From NCBI GenBank assembly GCA_907163345.1, contig CAJQUN010000420.1, positions 310,001 to 374,000 of the forward strand: a stretch of DNA of 64,000 bases. Reading direction: 5' to 3'. The notes under the pieces are model-generated. The model was not told the DNA's origin. It made no database searches and saw only the letters and a list, made by a program, of their open reading frames with translations. Both the position numbers and the translations under genes were made by a program. The DNA is from Haberlea rhodopensis. Taxonomy: Eukaryota > Streptophyta > Magnoliopsida > Lamiales > Gesneriaceae. This document shows, piece by piece, positions 1 through 10,759 of the stretch (the stretch's first letter is position 1; the number at the start of each line of letters is the position of its first letter).

Positions 1-1445
1 CTATATCCGATAGACCGGAGACATATTATAAAGATATGGTCCCCTCTCCTAAATAGAGGTATCAAATACATCATATAAACCACACTTATATCGTTCTTAT
101 ATCACAACACTTCCCTCTTGGATTATTTAATCATGTTGTATAGCGATCATTCTTTTAAAGTAGCCAAATATGTGGCTAGGACCACTTGTATTATTTATAT
201 CTTTGGTTAACTAACGATATAATTCTTCTAATGAAACCATTTCTTTTTCTAGTTTAGCCTAAATTAGATTTTGATAGTTTAGTTAGTTAAAAATAGATTT
301 TAATACAATAACTTAGCATCTTTTACACGTGTAGTCCTTTTTCTCATAAGAGTCCCAACATACGAGTGAATTCATATAAAAAAAATCAAAATATTGTACT
401 GAACATGATTTTAATTAATCAAAAAATCAAAACTAATTTAGCTCAAATTAAAGGATCAATTTTTATTTTCATGGGTTTTTTTCGATGCACCGAGTATACA
501 TCAACACCAATATATATATATATATATGAAAAACACATTTTCACCGTCTATTAATGTTCGGTTGGTGAATTATTGGACCAAAAACATTTACGGCACGTGA
601 AAAATAAGGCATACGAGGCCTTCTTTTTGCAGCCATAAAAAAATAGAAAATAAAATAATTTTTAAAAAGGGAGTCAATGAAGGCGGCGGTTAACTGGAAC
701 AGGACAGTTTTGTTTGTTACAAGGAAGACAAAATGAACGATAAAAGAGTGTCCACGTTTCACTCCTCCAGCTCACTCTCTCGACACGTCAGCACTATTGG
801 TTGTTATTATTGGACCCCACAATCTTTTGCTACAAAAATACAAACTGAGTTTATAAAATATGGATTTAATACTTATCTCGAAAATATAAATAAAACACTC
901 TAATAAAAATAAATATATTAGTGTAAAAAAAATCTTTAAAACAATTTTATTGTATTTGTTTTTTGAAAATTATTTTATAGAATATAATATACTGTTTATT
1001 GATTTTTTAAAGGATTATTTTATAATATCTAATTTCAAAACTTTTCATCTAATATTTATATATATTAAATTTTTCTCATATGAATGGATTATTAATGTAT
1101 ACAACAAAATAAAACAAATATTAAAGAAAACATATTATTTGAGAAAAACAGTGGGTTATATATATTAATATTAGAATTTATTTTATGTGTATGGTTTACT
1201 AATTACATATAAAGAGGTTGGGTATATAAATAAAGAGGTTGGGTAGTACAAATCTATTAATATGCAGATTTGTTTGTTTCTACGAAAAGAGGCAACAATC
1301 CTTGAAAAAGACGCACCACTGGTCTTTCGGATTTGAGACTGATTCCATTGTACAAATCAATATGCATAACGTACCCACTTGCATGCACACTAACGTAAGC
1401 CGTAGGCAACATGTCGTACTACACAAATTGATTATTCATTTCAAA
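1..1445. other. AT-rich unassigned flank
   Basis: I see no gene here. The stretch is AT-rich with short TA runs (around 510-525) and only short, low-complexity open frames on both strands without a recognisable domain. It is the left flank into which T1 inserted, and its last five bases (CAATA, 1446-1450) are the left TSD of T1. Confidence 0.6.
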
Positions 1446-1805
1446 CAATATGTTGGGTTTTGGAAACCCGAATAATCTTGGTTTTGATGTTAACAAAACT
1501 TGTTATTGTGTTGCTAACATATTTCATCAAGTGTGCAATTCATAGATGATATTTTATAGCTTGATGATCTGCTAAGAAATGGCCTTGAGTTTGGTTGCTG
1601 AAATGAGAATTCAGCACCCAGTAGACCCCGAGCACTGCTGACTAAATTGATCATATCTCATAGCTTGGATATCGAAACGACCTGATTCCAATGGGGTTGG
1701 ATAGAAAACTCAACTCTCTACAAGTCGTATTTCAGGCCAGAAGACCAAATTCGAAGGTTTACTTGACGAAAAGACGTCTGCAAGAGCTTGCTGGTGCAGA
1801 GCTGA

Positions 1806-1965
1806 AACACCTACCGGATTGCACCTACCGGATGGCACCTACCGGATCACACCTACCGGATGCACCTATCGGATCACACCTACCGGATCACACCTATCGG
1901 ATGGCACCTACCGGATGCACCTACCGGATCACACCTACCGGATCGCACCTATCGGATTGCACCAA
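1806..1965. repeat. Minisatellite A in T1 5' LTR (14-15 bp units)
   Basis: About ten imperfect units of the form CACCTACCGGATSRC, some with TATCGG in place of TACCGG. The matching block in the 3' LTR lies at 4400-4550 and has a different unit order. Confidence 0.85.
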
Positions 1966-2385
1966 CTGGTGACCAGACCAACTGGCTGAGCAATCCAGCT
2001 GACCAGACCAACTGGATGTACAGTCCAGCTGACCAGACCAACTGGATGTGCAGACCAGCTGACCAGACCAGTTGGAGTACCAGTTGACCAGGACCAGCTG
2101 GAGTACCAGCTGAAGGACCAGTTGGAGTACCAGTTGACCAGACCAGCTGAAAGGACCAGCTGGAGTACCAGCTGAAGGGACCAGCTGGAGTACCAGCTGA
2201 AGGACCAGTTTGAGTACCAGCTGAAAAACCAGTTGGAGTACCAGTTGACCAGACCAGCTGGAGTACCAGCTTGAGAGAACCAGCTGAAGAACCAGCTGTA
2301 GTACAAGTTTGAGAGAACCAACTGAAGGACCAGCTGGAAGACCAGCTGACCAGACCAACTAGAGGACCAGCGGGACTTCCATAAA
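1966..2385. repeat. Minisatellite B in T1 5' LTR (CAGCTG/CAGTTG units)
   Basis: A long run of imperfect units such as GACCAGCTGGAGTACCAG, with recurring CAGCTG palindromes and their CAGTTG/CAACTG variants. It sits directly upstream of the TATA region, so it lies in U3. Confidence 0.85.
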
Positions 2386-2487
2386 TAGCCCAGAAAGCAG
2401 AATATGACCGTTGCAATGTTTGAAAGCTTACCAAAATTGTCCCAACGGTTATATTCTTGTATCTAACGTATATATCATTACTTGGGG

Positions 2488-2497
2488 CTATATATAC
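2488..2497 (+). promoter_or_regulatory. T1 5' LTR TATA box
   Basis: CTATATATAC within the LTR, about 100 bp downstream of minisatellite B. The identical motif sits at 5115-5124 in the 3' LTR. Placement in the middle of the LTR fits the U3/R boundary. Confidence 0.5.
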
Positions 2498-3206
2498 ATG
2501 ATTTGGAAGCTCAATAACAGCCGATTGAAGATCAATCCAAGCCTTCCAAAGCAAACCCACTTGGGATTCAATTGAGGAACTTCAAAGACAAAAGCTGCTA
2601 AATGAAGAGCACTCCTCAAACCTTTGGCACCTCTTACCTTGCTGTATCAGATCTGTTAGGAGATCATTTGTGCCTTTGTATTCACTCTATTCATTGTATT
2701 TGTGAGCTAAATAGAAGAGTGAATACCATTGTAACAGTTGATGATTCATCACAACCGATTGAGAGGTCTTTGTATGTGAGACATTAAAGAACATACATAG
2801 TTGAGTTGCTAGGAGTTCTAGTTGGATGGGGAATGCCCAACTGGACCGGGTTTGTACAAAGAGTTGTATAAATCAAAGTCTTCTAGTGTATCCTTCCATG
2901 AGATGGAAGAAGGGGAGACGTAGAAGCGTTGTGCTTCGAACTTCCAGAAACAAATGCTTGTGTGATTTACTTTACTGCATTTATTTACCTTACTGCTTTT
3001 ACATACTTTCTTGCATATCTTTAAAATGCCTTTCAAATGTTTAATCGGTTATAGAGTGGGTTATGTCGAGTGTCTTCCGCTCGGTTTTGTAACCGAACTC
3101 GATATAATCTCTCGGTGCAATTATTTCAAGAACACGAGCTATTGAAGCTCAAGTTGGTTGAACTCGGGTGTGGAATGGCAACCCACCCCCGAAATCGATC
3201 CTAACA

Positions 3207-4043
3207 AGTGGCATTAGAGCCTGGTTGTTCTTGGAAAGCATTTTAACCGATTTTAGACGGAAATCTTTTAAGAAAACTTTCTCTTGAGCATGAAATTATT
3301 TTCATAGCATAATTTTCTAAAACTTGGTGTATGAAAATTTTTAGCATAAAAATCAATTTCATTGCATTCATTTTGCACGAAAATAATTTTAAAATCTATT
3401 TTAAATGTTCAAATTTTCGTTCAATATGTTCTAAACTCATTTTATTTTTTACTTTGAATTTTTTTCTAACAATTTTCGAAGCATTCAGTTTTTCTGGCAG
3501 CTTGCAGCGACTTTGGGAAAATTGGCATAACCTCTTGCTCGGATGTCCAAATGACAAACCCTTTTTTGCGTTGCAAACTAGACTTACAGAGGAGCGCAAC
3601 GGTATAGGTCTTGCAGCCTAATTCTTCACGAGGAAAAGCAGTTTATTCTTCAAAAATGACTCATGTGCTGCCACCGCAGAAAGATGAAATGGACATTGTT
3701 GAGTTTTGTCAAGAAATTCAAATTTGTTGCAAAGTATGCTTCATCTATCATCAAAAGAGGTTAATTTTTCAAAAATTAATGTGCATTGCATTTCTTTTAA
3801 ATTTGTTTTAGCCTACCCCATTTGCCCATCACTTGCTCAAATTTTCAAACCTTTTAAAATTAAGGGGGAGAGTTTAATCTCAATCCTTGAGGGGGAGTAA
3901 ATTTTATTTGTCTTCCTTTTTGATTCACACAAAAAGGGGGAGAAATATGTTGTTTAAAAATATGTTTTTTTCCTTGTTATGCAACATTGTGCTTTAATGT
4001 CATATTTTTATTCAAGTTTTGTGATCATCAAAAAGGGGGAGAT
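3207..4043 (+). other. T1 internal region, non-coding
   Basis: Starts with a tRNA-iMet-like PBS at 3209-3220 (TGGCATTAGAGC, two changes from TGGTATCAGAGC) and ends with the PPT at 4031-4043 (AAAAGGGGGAGAT). Between them are three extra GGGGGAG purine tracts (about 3865, 3890 and 3936). The open frames, the longest about 96 codons at 3331-3621, resemble no gag or pol domain. An internal region of 0.84 kb flanked by 1.75-kb LTRs is the opposite of the usual proportion. Confidence 0.85.
4031..4043 (+). other. T1 polypurine tract
   Basis: AAAAGGGGGAGAT immediately upstream of the 3' LTR start TGTTGGG, the expected plus-strand priming site. Confidence 0.85.
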
Positions 4044-5833
4044 TGTTGGGTTTTGGAAACCCGAATAATCTTGGTTTTGATGTTAAAAAAACTTGTTATT
4101 GTGTTTCTAACATATTTCATCAAGTGTGCAGTTCATAGATGATATTTTATAGCTTGATGATCTGCTAAGAAATGGCCTTGAGTTTGGTTGCTGAAATGAG
4201 AATTCAGCACCCAGTAGACCCCGAGCACTGCTGACTAAATTGATCATATCTCATAGCTTGGATATCGAAACGACCTGATTCTAATGGGGTTGGATAGAAA
4301 ACTCAATTCTCTACAAGTCGTATTTCAGGCCAGAAGACCAAATTCGAAGGTTTACTTGACAAAAAGACGTGTGCAAGAGCTTGCTGGTGCAGAGCTGAAA
4401 CACCTACCGGATTGCACCTACCGGATGGCACCTACCGGATCACACCTACCGGATGCACCTACCGGATCACACCTACCGGTTGGCACCTACCGGATGCACC
4501 TACCGGATCACACCTACCGGATCGCACCTACCGGATTGCACCAACTGGTGACCAGACCAACTGGCTGAGCAGACCAGCTGACCAGACCAACTGGATGTAC
4601 AGTCCAGCTGACCAGACCAACTGGATGTGCAGACCAGCTGACCAGACCAGTTGGAGTACCAGTTGACCAGGACCAGCTGGATACCAGCTGAAGGACCAGT
4701 TGGAGTACCAGTTGACCAGACCAGCTGGAGTACCAACTGAAGGACCAGTTGGAGTACCAGTTGACCAGACCAGCTGAAAGGACCAGCTGGAGTACCAGCT
4801 GAAGGGACTAGCTGGAGTACCAGCTGAAGGACCAGTTTGAGTACCAGCTGAAAAACCAGTTGGAGTACCAGTTGACCAGACCAGCTGGAGTACCAGCTTG
4901 AGAGAACCAGCTGAAGGACCAGCTGGAGTACCAGCTTGAGAGAACCAGCTGAAGGACCAGCTGGAGGACCAGCTGACCAGACCAACTAGAGGACCAGCGG
5001 GACTTCCATAAATAGCCCAGAAAGCAGAATATGACCGTTGCAATGTTTGAAAGCTTACCAAAATTGTCCCAAAGGTTATATTCTTGTATCTAACGTATAT
5101 ATCATTACTTGGGGCTATATATACATGATTTGGAAGCTCAATAACAGCCGATTGAAGATCAATCCAAGCCTTCCAAAGCAAACCCACTTGGGATTCAATT
5201 GAGGAACTTCAAAGACAAAAGCTGCTAAATGAAGAGCACTCCTCAAACCTTTGGCACCTCTTACCTTGCTGTATCAGATCTGTTAGGAGATCATTTGTGC
5301 CTTTGTATTCACTCTATTCATTGTATTTGTGAGCTAAATAGAAGAGTGAATACCATTGTAACGGTTGATGATTCATCACAACCGATTGAGAGGTCTTTGT
5401 ATGTGAGACATTAAAGAACATACATAGTTGAGTTGCTAGGAGTTCTAGTTGGATGGGGAATGCCCAACTGGACCGGGTTTGTACAAAGAGTTGTATAAAT
5501 CAAAGTCTTCTAGTGTATCCTTCCATGAGATGGAAGAAGGGGAGACGTAGAAGCGTTGTGCTTCGAACTTCCAGAAACAAATGCTTGTGTGATTTACTTT
5601 ACTGCATTTATTTACCTTACTGCTTTTACATACTTTCTTGCATATCTTTAAAATGCCTTTCAAATGTTTAATCGGTTATAGAGTGGGTTATGTCGAGTGT
5701 CTTCCGCTCGGTTTTGTAACCGAACTCGATATAATCTCTCGGTGCAATTATTTCAAGAACACGAGCTATTGAAGCTCAAGTTGGTTGAACTCGGGTGTGG
5801 AATGGCAACCCACCCCCGAAATCGATCCTAACA
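4044..5833 (+). repeat. T1 3' LTR
   Basis: 1790 bp, 34 bp longer than the 5' LTR. The extra length lies in minisatellite B, where an additional block of CAGCTG/CAGTTG units occurs around 4675-4745. It ends in CCTAACA followed by the right TSD CAATA (5834-5838). Confidence 0.93.
4400..5005. repeat. Minisatellites A and B in T1 3' LTR
   Basis: Same two arrays as in the 5' LTR: CACCTACCGGAT units at about 4400-4550, then CAGCTG/CAGTTG units to about 5005. Unit number and order differ from the 5' LTR, so the arrays have changed since insertion or during reverse transcription. Confidence 0.85.
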
Positions 5834-5838
5834 CAATA

Positions 5839-6149
5839 AATAAATTAGCCTGCTCATAAAATTTAATATTTTGTAATATTAATATAATAAAGAAACCATT
5901 CACTATTAAAATAACTGTCGTGGGGCAATATACTTAGTGTTGATCAAAACGTGATGTTTGAATTGATGCGTTGTTTAAATTTTTTGAGTTGTATAGCTAA
6001 TACAATTTTATAATTTTTGTGATAGACAAATACTTACTTCTAATGAATTCGAACATAGAGCCCCGTTTGTATCATTGAATCAATCTCGATATATTGGTTA
6101 ATATCTTTTGCCTAATTTCAGTGAATTTGCATAAATATGTATTATTGGA
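5839..6149. other. AT-rich spacer between T1 and element H
   Basis: No open frame of note, no repeat structure and no promoter that I can support. It is the flank shared by T1 on the left and the copia LTR start at 6231 on the right. Confidence 0.5.
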
Positions 6150-6230
6150 GCTCCAACGACCATAAGATAGTGGTAAAGCATTTAGAAGATAATGTGAGGG
6201 TCATAACTTAAAATCTCACTGGGGGTTGAT
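6150..6230 (+). repeat. tRNA-related (SINE-like) fragment, doubtful
   Basis: The stretch contains AGTGGTAAAGC, reminiscent of a pol III A box. It is followed about 40 bp later by ACTTAAAATCTCACTGGGG, which could be a decayed B box (GGTTCRAATCYC). No poly(A) tail or TSD is visible, and the right side abuts the LTR of H directly. It could equally be chance. Confidence 0.25.
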
Positions 6231-6381
6231 TGTTAGCATAAATGTCCAGCAAGTCAAACATAGACCCAATGAGCTTTATGGACCCTAGCCCAATTAGTTG
6301 ACTCATTTCAACTATAAATATATATGTTCATTCTCTAGGGTTAAATGATTACACACAATACACTCTATCTCATAGAAACGC
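6231..6381 (+). repeat. H 5' LTR, left piece
   Basis: Starts TGTTAGC, contains a TATA box and is cut at 6381 by T2. The LTR continues at 12436 after T2 and its right TSD. The joined LTR is about 382 bp, a normal copia size. Confidence 0.65.
6313..6320 (+). promoter_or_regulatory. H LTR TATA box
   Basis: TATAAATA in the 5' LTR of H. T2 landed about 60 bp downstream, near or just past the expected transcription start. Confidence 0.5.
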
Positions 6382-8050
6382 TGATAGGGTTGAATATTAC
6401 GCGTTTTTATGCTATGATATGTATATGTTTTCGTGTTGATTCTTGGATAATTTTATGGTTATGGTATATATTTCTCTATTTCAGGAATCAATGTTGAAAT
6501 TCATAAAAGGGGAAGAAATCAAACTAAAATGATGAAAAAATGAATTAAGTTGAAGAAAAGAGGAAGAAACCAGAATCCAAGACACATGTTGCTCCTTTCT
6601 CCTCAAATTACTATATGTTCGAGCCATGTTTTGGAAATGTGGTCCATATAAAGTTGTAGAACTTTCTCTTATCTTCGCGTGGACAGCTGATTCATCAAAT
6701 TCGGAGTTCGTATGAGAAAGTTACGGCCAAAATACGAAACTCGCCAGAAGCTGAAAAAGGCGAAGAAACTTACTGTGAAATGCGATCGATCGAGAAACCA
6801 TTTCGATCGATTGAGAAAGGCTGAAAACTGAGCGAAATTCTTACTGGAAGGCTCGATCGATCGGCCACTTTTTCGGATCGATCGGGACGATGTGTTTTCA
6901 TAAAAATACCTTCCTTATAGAGTTTGTTTCCAACAAGGAAGTCCTTGATTCCCTTCCCCTATATATTACAAACGATTTTTACAACCAAAACATCAGATTT
7001 TAACCCTAGAACACACACATCACAGCCTCCATCTCAGCCCCTCCCCCTTTCCTTCAATTCCACAAAAACCACACGCCTCCTTTCTTCACTCTAACCTCAC
7101 GCCTCCTTCACACGGCCAGCAGCCATTCACTCCACCATAACCTCCATCTTTCTTCCACTCTTCACCATCCATCATCCATCATCACTCATCAACCCTTCAC
7201 CCTATGTTTTGGAACGAGCCAACAAGATAATCGAAGAGCACGATCGAGAAAGAAGCGAGGAAGGATCAAGAATCAACGAAAGAGTCGACTTGGGAGTTTT
7301 CTTTTACTTTTATTATTGTTTTACATGAATAATTGGATTGTTGTGTTTTTGATGATTGAGAGATATCAATAACATGGTTTTTCCTATTGATTTTGAGATT
7401 GAATTCATATATATCTTCTAAGTGCATGTGTTATTGTTCTTAATGCTTTTGAAGGATTGATCACCTTTGAATGATTTTAGTATCGTAATTGAGATCGAGA
7501 GATGATTTTATGATACTGAATAAATAACTCATACCATGGATTTAAGACCGAGATCGAGAGATGACGTCAAATACATGCGTGATAGCCATAGATTCTAGTA
7601 ATTGAAAGCTAGGAGTTTTCATGGATCTTATGCAACATTGAATTGTTAAATAAGTGAACGAGAGTTACTTACTACAATTCGGTGTTAGGTTTAATATAGC
7701 TCGAGAGAGTGTATTAGATAAATTCGGAAAACCCGTCACCTTAGAGATGTGTGGAGAAAAGAATTGTAAGAGTTGGGTTAGGTGAATAATTGTCTTGATA
7801 CTTTCTTGTGGATTTTTCTCGTGATCGTTGACTATTTTGGTTGGATTATAGTAGCTTAATTTAGTTTAGTTTAATTATTAATTGATTATCGTAGGTTAAT
7901 ATAGTTAAAAGACATCTTATTTGGTACTTGCTTGTTAGTCTCTGTGGGTTCGACAATCCGTATCTTCCTATCTATACTAAAACTTGACACCGTGCACTTG
8001 CGGTCTAAAATCGCTAGACTGGAATTAATTGTTTAAAATAAAAGCGATCA
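6382..8050 (+). repeat. T2 5' LTR
   Basis: Contains a CGATCGATCG cluster (6782-6888), a TATA-like TATATATTA at 6960-6968 and, downstream, a CT-rich leader and CAT/ATC-rich runs near 7160-7195. It ends AAAGCGATCA just before the PBS. The palindrome cluster is upstream of the TATA box, so it lies in U3. Confidence 0.93.
6782..6888. promoter_or_regulatory. CGATCGATCG cluster in T2 5' LTR
   Basis: Four copies of CGATCGATCG or a near match (one reads CGATCGATTG) within about 107 bp. All four copies in the 3' LTR (11160-11267) are intact CGATCGATCG. Function is unknown; the position 70-180 bp upstream of the TATA box would suit a promoter element. Confidence 0.5.
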
Positions 8051-8056
8051 AGTTTT

Positions 8057-8074
8057 TGGCGCCGTTGCCGGGGA
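8057..8074 (+). other. T2 primer-binding site (tRNA-Asp)
   Basis: TGGCGCCGTTGCCGGGGA, complementary to the 3' end of plant tRNA-Asp, 6 nt after the LTR end. Confidence 0.9.
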
Positions 8075-8172
8075 CTAACTTTAGTAATATCATACTAGGT
8101 TCTTTGACTGTAATTTAACCATTTTTCCCTTTGTATATATTTATTTCAAAAAAAAAAATTTATTAATTTATT

Positions 8173-8928
8173 TTGTTTATTTGTCTTGTGAGGTACTTGG
8201 AGATGCTACATCAACAAGCCTTCACAAGCTTTGCCCAACAACGTTCCGAGCCGTTCTACGCTGTTTGGGAGAGATTCAATGAATTGGCCAACACATTCCG
8301 GTATCACAACTTTTCGAACTATACTCTCTTGCAATATTTCTTCAACGGGTTGGATGCACAGACACGAGAATGGGTATTGAGCGGAGCACTGGTGACTGGG
8401 AGTCCCCTGGTTGATAGAGATGAGAAAAGTGTGGTGCACCTGTTCAATGATATGGCGGACTTCGATCATCATTGGCATTGTGATCCTTCACTACAAGGTT
8501 GGAGTAACCAATACCCACCGGAGCTTCACTACCCTATTGATACGCCACAACCATTTGTACATCACGAAGAGAGGAGAGATAGTTCTGCAGATGTCACAAC
8601 TCAGTTAGAGGATACCTTAGTGAGATTCATGGCATCAACTGAGAACAGTTTGAAGTGCCAAACCAACTCTATGCGTCACCTGGAGCAGCAAATGGCGGTC
8701 CTCATGGAAACAATTTCAACTAGCTACCAAGAGGAAGAGATGAGGGCTACAAATCAAGAGGCGACGAATCAAGTTTGGTTATATGATGACGATCACTCAA
8801 CCAACCAAGTTTGGGGAGTGATCCTACTAGTGTGGAAGAGTCGAGGGAACTTGAGCCTCTACAAGAGATTGAGCTTACTTCAGAGATGTTATCCGAGGAG
8901 TTCCCATGTGAAGATGAGTCGAATGTGA
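8173..8928 (+). CDS. T2 truncated Gag-like protein
   Basis: The frame is open from 8173, but the first ATG is at 8203. The first 60 or so residues match the second half of a plant retrotransposon Gag domain, with the pattern ..FYAVWERFNELAN..LLQYFFNGLD.. parallel to the EYWERFKKLC..LLIQYFYEGL part of the T4 Gag. The first half of the Gag domain is missing. A glutamate/glutamine-rich stretch with coiled-coil character follows (..HLEQQMAVLMETI..). The natural frame appears to leave this one near 8810 and continue in the frame of 8811-9233, so the last 40 codons listed here are probably out of frame. Gag would package element RNA into cytoplasmic particles; this version lacks a zinc knuckle and is probably not functional alone. 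Confidence 0.6.
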   Translation: MFICLVRYLEMLHQQAFTSFAQQRSEPFYAVWERFNELANTFRYHNFSNYTLLQYFFNGLDAQTREWVLSGALVTGSPLVDRDEKSVVHLFNDMADFDHHWHCDPSLQGWSNQYPPELHYPIDTPQPFVHHEERRDSSADVTTQLEDTLVRFMASTENSLKCQTNSMRHLEQQMAVLMETISTSYQEEEMRATNQEATNQVWLYDDDHSTNQVWGVILLVWKSRGNLSLYKRLSLLQRCYPRSSHVKMSRM

Positions 8929-9233
8929 TGTTGGAGAAGGAAGAGACGTTCGAAGATTCTGATTTGAGCCCATCGATGGAGACATGTTCTATGCCATATG
9001 TGGATCCTTATTTTCCATCGATGCCAACTTCACCGCACTACATCCTCCAAAATGCAAAGCCAAATCAAGAATCATTCTCCCATGCCTGCCATTTAAAGAC
9101 GAATGTTGTTGGAGCGACGAGCTTACACTGCTACAATCTTGCCAATATTGAGGGCATACTGAATGAAGACCCATTAGTGGTATCATACGATACTTACTAT
9201 GGGCGGCAGCCGCTCTTTGATGGTTGCTTCTGA
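8811..9233 (+). CDS. T2 Gag-like frame, C-terminal part after a frameshift
   Basis: This 140-codon acidic frame overlaps the end of the previous one in a different phase, and the amino-acid composition flows naturally from it (..STNQVWG then SDPTSVEESRELEPL..). I read it as the original C-terminal continuation of the same Gag-like protein after a one-base-type shift around 8805-8815. It is rich in Glu, Ser and Pro with no recognisable protease, zinc-knuckle or polymerase motif. The stop at 9231-9233 is followed 31 nt later by the CTTGGG hairpin also found just after the protease stop of T4. No slippery heptamer is evident, so mutation is more likely than programmed shifting. Confidence 0.5.
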   Translation: MGSDPTSVEESRELEPLQEIELTSEMLSEEFPCEDESNVMLEKEETFEDSDLSPSMETCSMPYVDPYFPSMPTSPHYILQNAKPNQESFSHACHLKTNVVGATSLHCYNLANIEGILNEDPLVVSYDTYYGRQPLFDGCF

Positions 9234-9264
9234 TGGTCAAGCCGACGACTAAAAATCAGCGCTT

Positions 9265-9282
9265 CTTGGGAGGCAACCCAAG
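9265..9282 (+). other. T2 hairpin H1 (CTTGGG-AGGCAA-CCCAAG)
   Basis: Perfect 6-bp stem with a 6-nt loop shortly after the last stop codon. The same stem and loop occur in T4 (56558-56575) and T3 (43119-43136, minus). Confidence 0.75.
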
Positions 9283-10746
9283 CGTATCCTTTAGTTATTT
9301 AGTTTATTTTACTTTTTCAGTTTTTGCATTTTAGTTTTGTTTATCTCTCAAGTCGACTATTTTACCATTTGCATTCTTCTCTTGCTAGGTACTTAGTTGG
9401 TGCGATGAATCCCTACAACAGTGGAGCTTTCAAAAGCAAATCTTCCTCAACCCTCATGCAAGCGTCTTGATCAGAGGAGTTCACTTTTTCCCTTTTAATT
9501 CTTTTAAACATTGAGGCAATGTTTGATTCAAGTTTGGGGGAGTAGTAGCTTGCATGTTTTACTTGTTTTAACCACATGTTGCGTGCTTAAATGATACTTG
9601 AATCGTCCGATTATTATGAGCAAAATTTTTTTTTACGAGTTCAAACTTGAGAAAAGAATGAATTATAGTAGTGACTATTCAATGCGGATTTTGATCTCAC
9701 TATGCATATGAACTTGATTTGTGATTGGACTTGTACATGAATATCCTAATTTGAGTTAGCATGTCAAGAATGAGGAATACTTTGAGCACAATGAGTCATG
9801 ATCTTGTGGATTGCATGTTGAATAGTGATAATTGTTGTGAACTTGATGATTTGTCTTGAGCATCTTAGAGTTATCCTAGAACTTATTTGATGATGACACT
9901 TTGAGGCGAAATTTTATAGTTACAAACTTGACTTGGAAATGATCTAGGCGATCTTTGAAACGTTTGAGCCTTTCAAGCTTACCATGATTCATATCAATCC
10001 CTAGTGTCCCATTTGAGCTTTATTGAAAAAAGAATGGTATATGCATTGCATATAATTAGACCCCATTCGACATTTTTGGCAAACTCATTATACTTACCCT
10101 TGAGCCTAAATGAAAAAAGTTATCCTTACCCTAAGGGAGTATAATGAATATCATTCGATGCACTTGAATTGTTATATCTTGATGAGCTTATTGAAAAAAA
10201 TGATGAATGAGAAAAGAAAAAGATAGATAAAAAGCCTTGAGAAAAAGATTGACTAAATAAGACCCAAAGTGGCCAAGGCTATAAAAGAAAAAGAAGAAAA
10301 GCTCGATGTGTGCGAAAAATTTGAACTGTAAATGATTATACTCTCTTCTTTGCGCTTATCCTATCTTTTCTTTGAAGCCAACACCAAAGGCCTTACATTA
10401 CAAGCTTAAAAAATCCTTTTGATCCAAGTCTAGGGAGTAACTATCATTAGTGGAGAAGTTGTTTGAAAATAGGCTTATAGGGTGCTTGATAATAATCTCG
10501 ACTTTGAGTTGATTAACATGATTTGATCTTGAATATGTGCATGAAACTTGAGACTGACTATATCACACACACACGTTCCGATTTTGAGATATGTTGCTTG
10601 AATTAGGAGAAAACATGTCTTGTCAACTTTTGTATATGTGCATGAGATTTCTGAGAATAAAATAAGTCATGAAATAATTGTTTCAAGTATCAATAATGAA
10701 CTCTACCTTGTGATTTTAATGCTTAATCGAGGACGATTAAGTGATA
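9283..10746 (+). other. T2 3' non-coding region with internal purine tract
   Basis: No protein motif. It contains hairpin H2 (stem AAACATT/AATGTTT at 9506-9524), an internal purine tract AAGTTTGGGGGAG (9530-9542), and hairpin H3 (10032-10068). The 10200-10300 part is A-rich. The same order of parts is found in T3 and T4 in the place where pol would be expected. Confidence 0.7.
10032..10068 (+). other. T2 hairpin H3 (two-tier stem)
   Basis: Outer arms GAATGG (10032-10037) and CCATTC (10063-10068) enclose an inner perfect inverted repeat TATATGCA-T-TGCATATA (10038-10054). T3 and T4 keep the outer arms and replace the inner stem with different but still self-complementary sequences. Confidence 0.7.
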
Positions 10747-10759
10747 AGTTTGGGGGAGT
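10747..10759 (+). other. T2 polypurine tract
   Basis: AGTTTGGGGGAGT directly upstream of the 3' LTR start at 10760. It is nearly the same as the internal tract at 9530-9542. Confidence 0.8.

Larger units (their letters stand above)
1451..3206 (+). repeat. T1 5' LTR
   Basis: LTR of 1756 bp matching 4044-5833. In order it holds a unique 5' part, a CACCTACCGGAT minisatellite, a CAGCTG-rich minisatellite, a TATA box near 2489 and a unique 3' half ending GATCCTAACA. The 3' halves of the two LTRs differ at very few positions, for example A versus G at 2731/5362. Frames open on both strands across the minisatellites are low-complexity shadows, not genes. Confidence 0.93.
1451..5833 (+). mobile_element. 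T1: copia-type non-autonomous LTR retrotransposon
   Basis: Two direct LTRs (1451-3206 and 4044-5833), each starting TGTTGGG and ending CCTAACA, enclose an 837-bp internal region with a tRNA-iMet-like PBS and a purine tract directly before the 3' LTR. The insertion is bordered by perfect 5-bp TSDs CAATA (1446-1450 and 5834-5838). The tract AAAAGGGGGAGAT followed by TGTTGG is usual in plant copia elements of the SIRE/Maximus type, so I infer that lineage. There is no gag or pol, so the element must be mobilised in trans. The LTRs look almost identical outside their minisatellites, which suggests a recent insertion. Confidence 0.93.

Noticed and set aside
1691..2560. Overlapping long open frames on both strands across T1 LTRs (Pro/Thr/Ser/Trp-rich repeats).
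   Set aside because: They are translations of the two minisatellites in an LTR; composition is repetitive, frames exist on both strands, and boundaries differ between the two LTRs.
6150..6230. A functional tRNA gene.
   Set aside because: Only weak A- and B-box-like matches; no cloverleaf can be drawn with paired acceptor and anticodon stems. Listed only as a doubtful SINE-like fragment.
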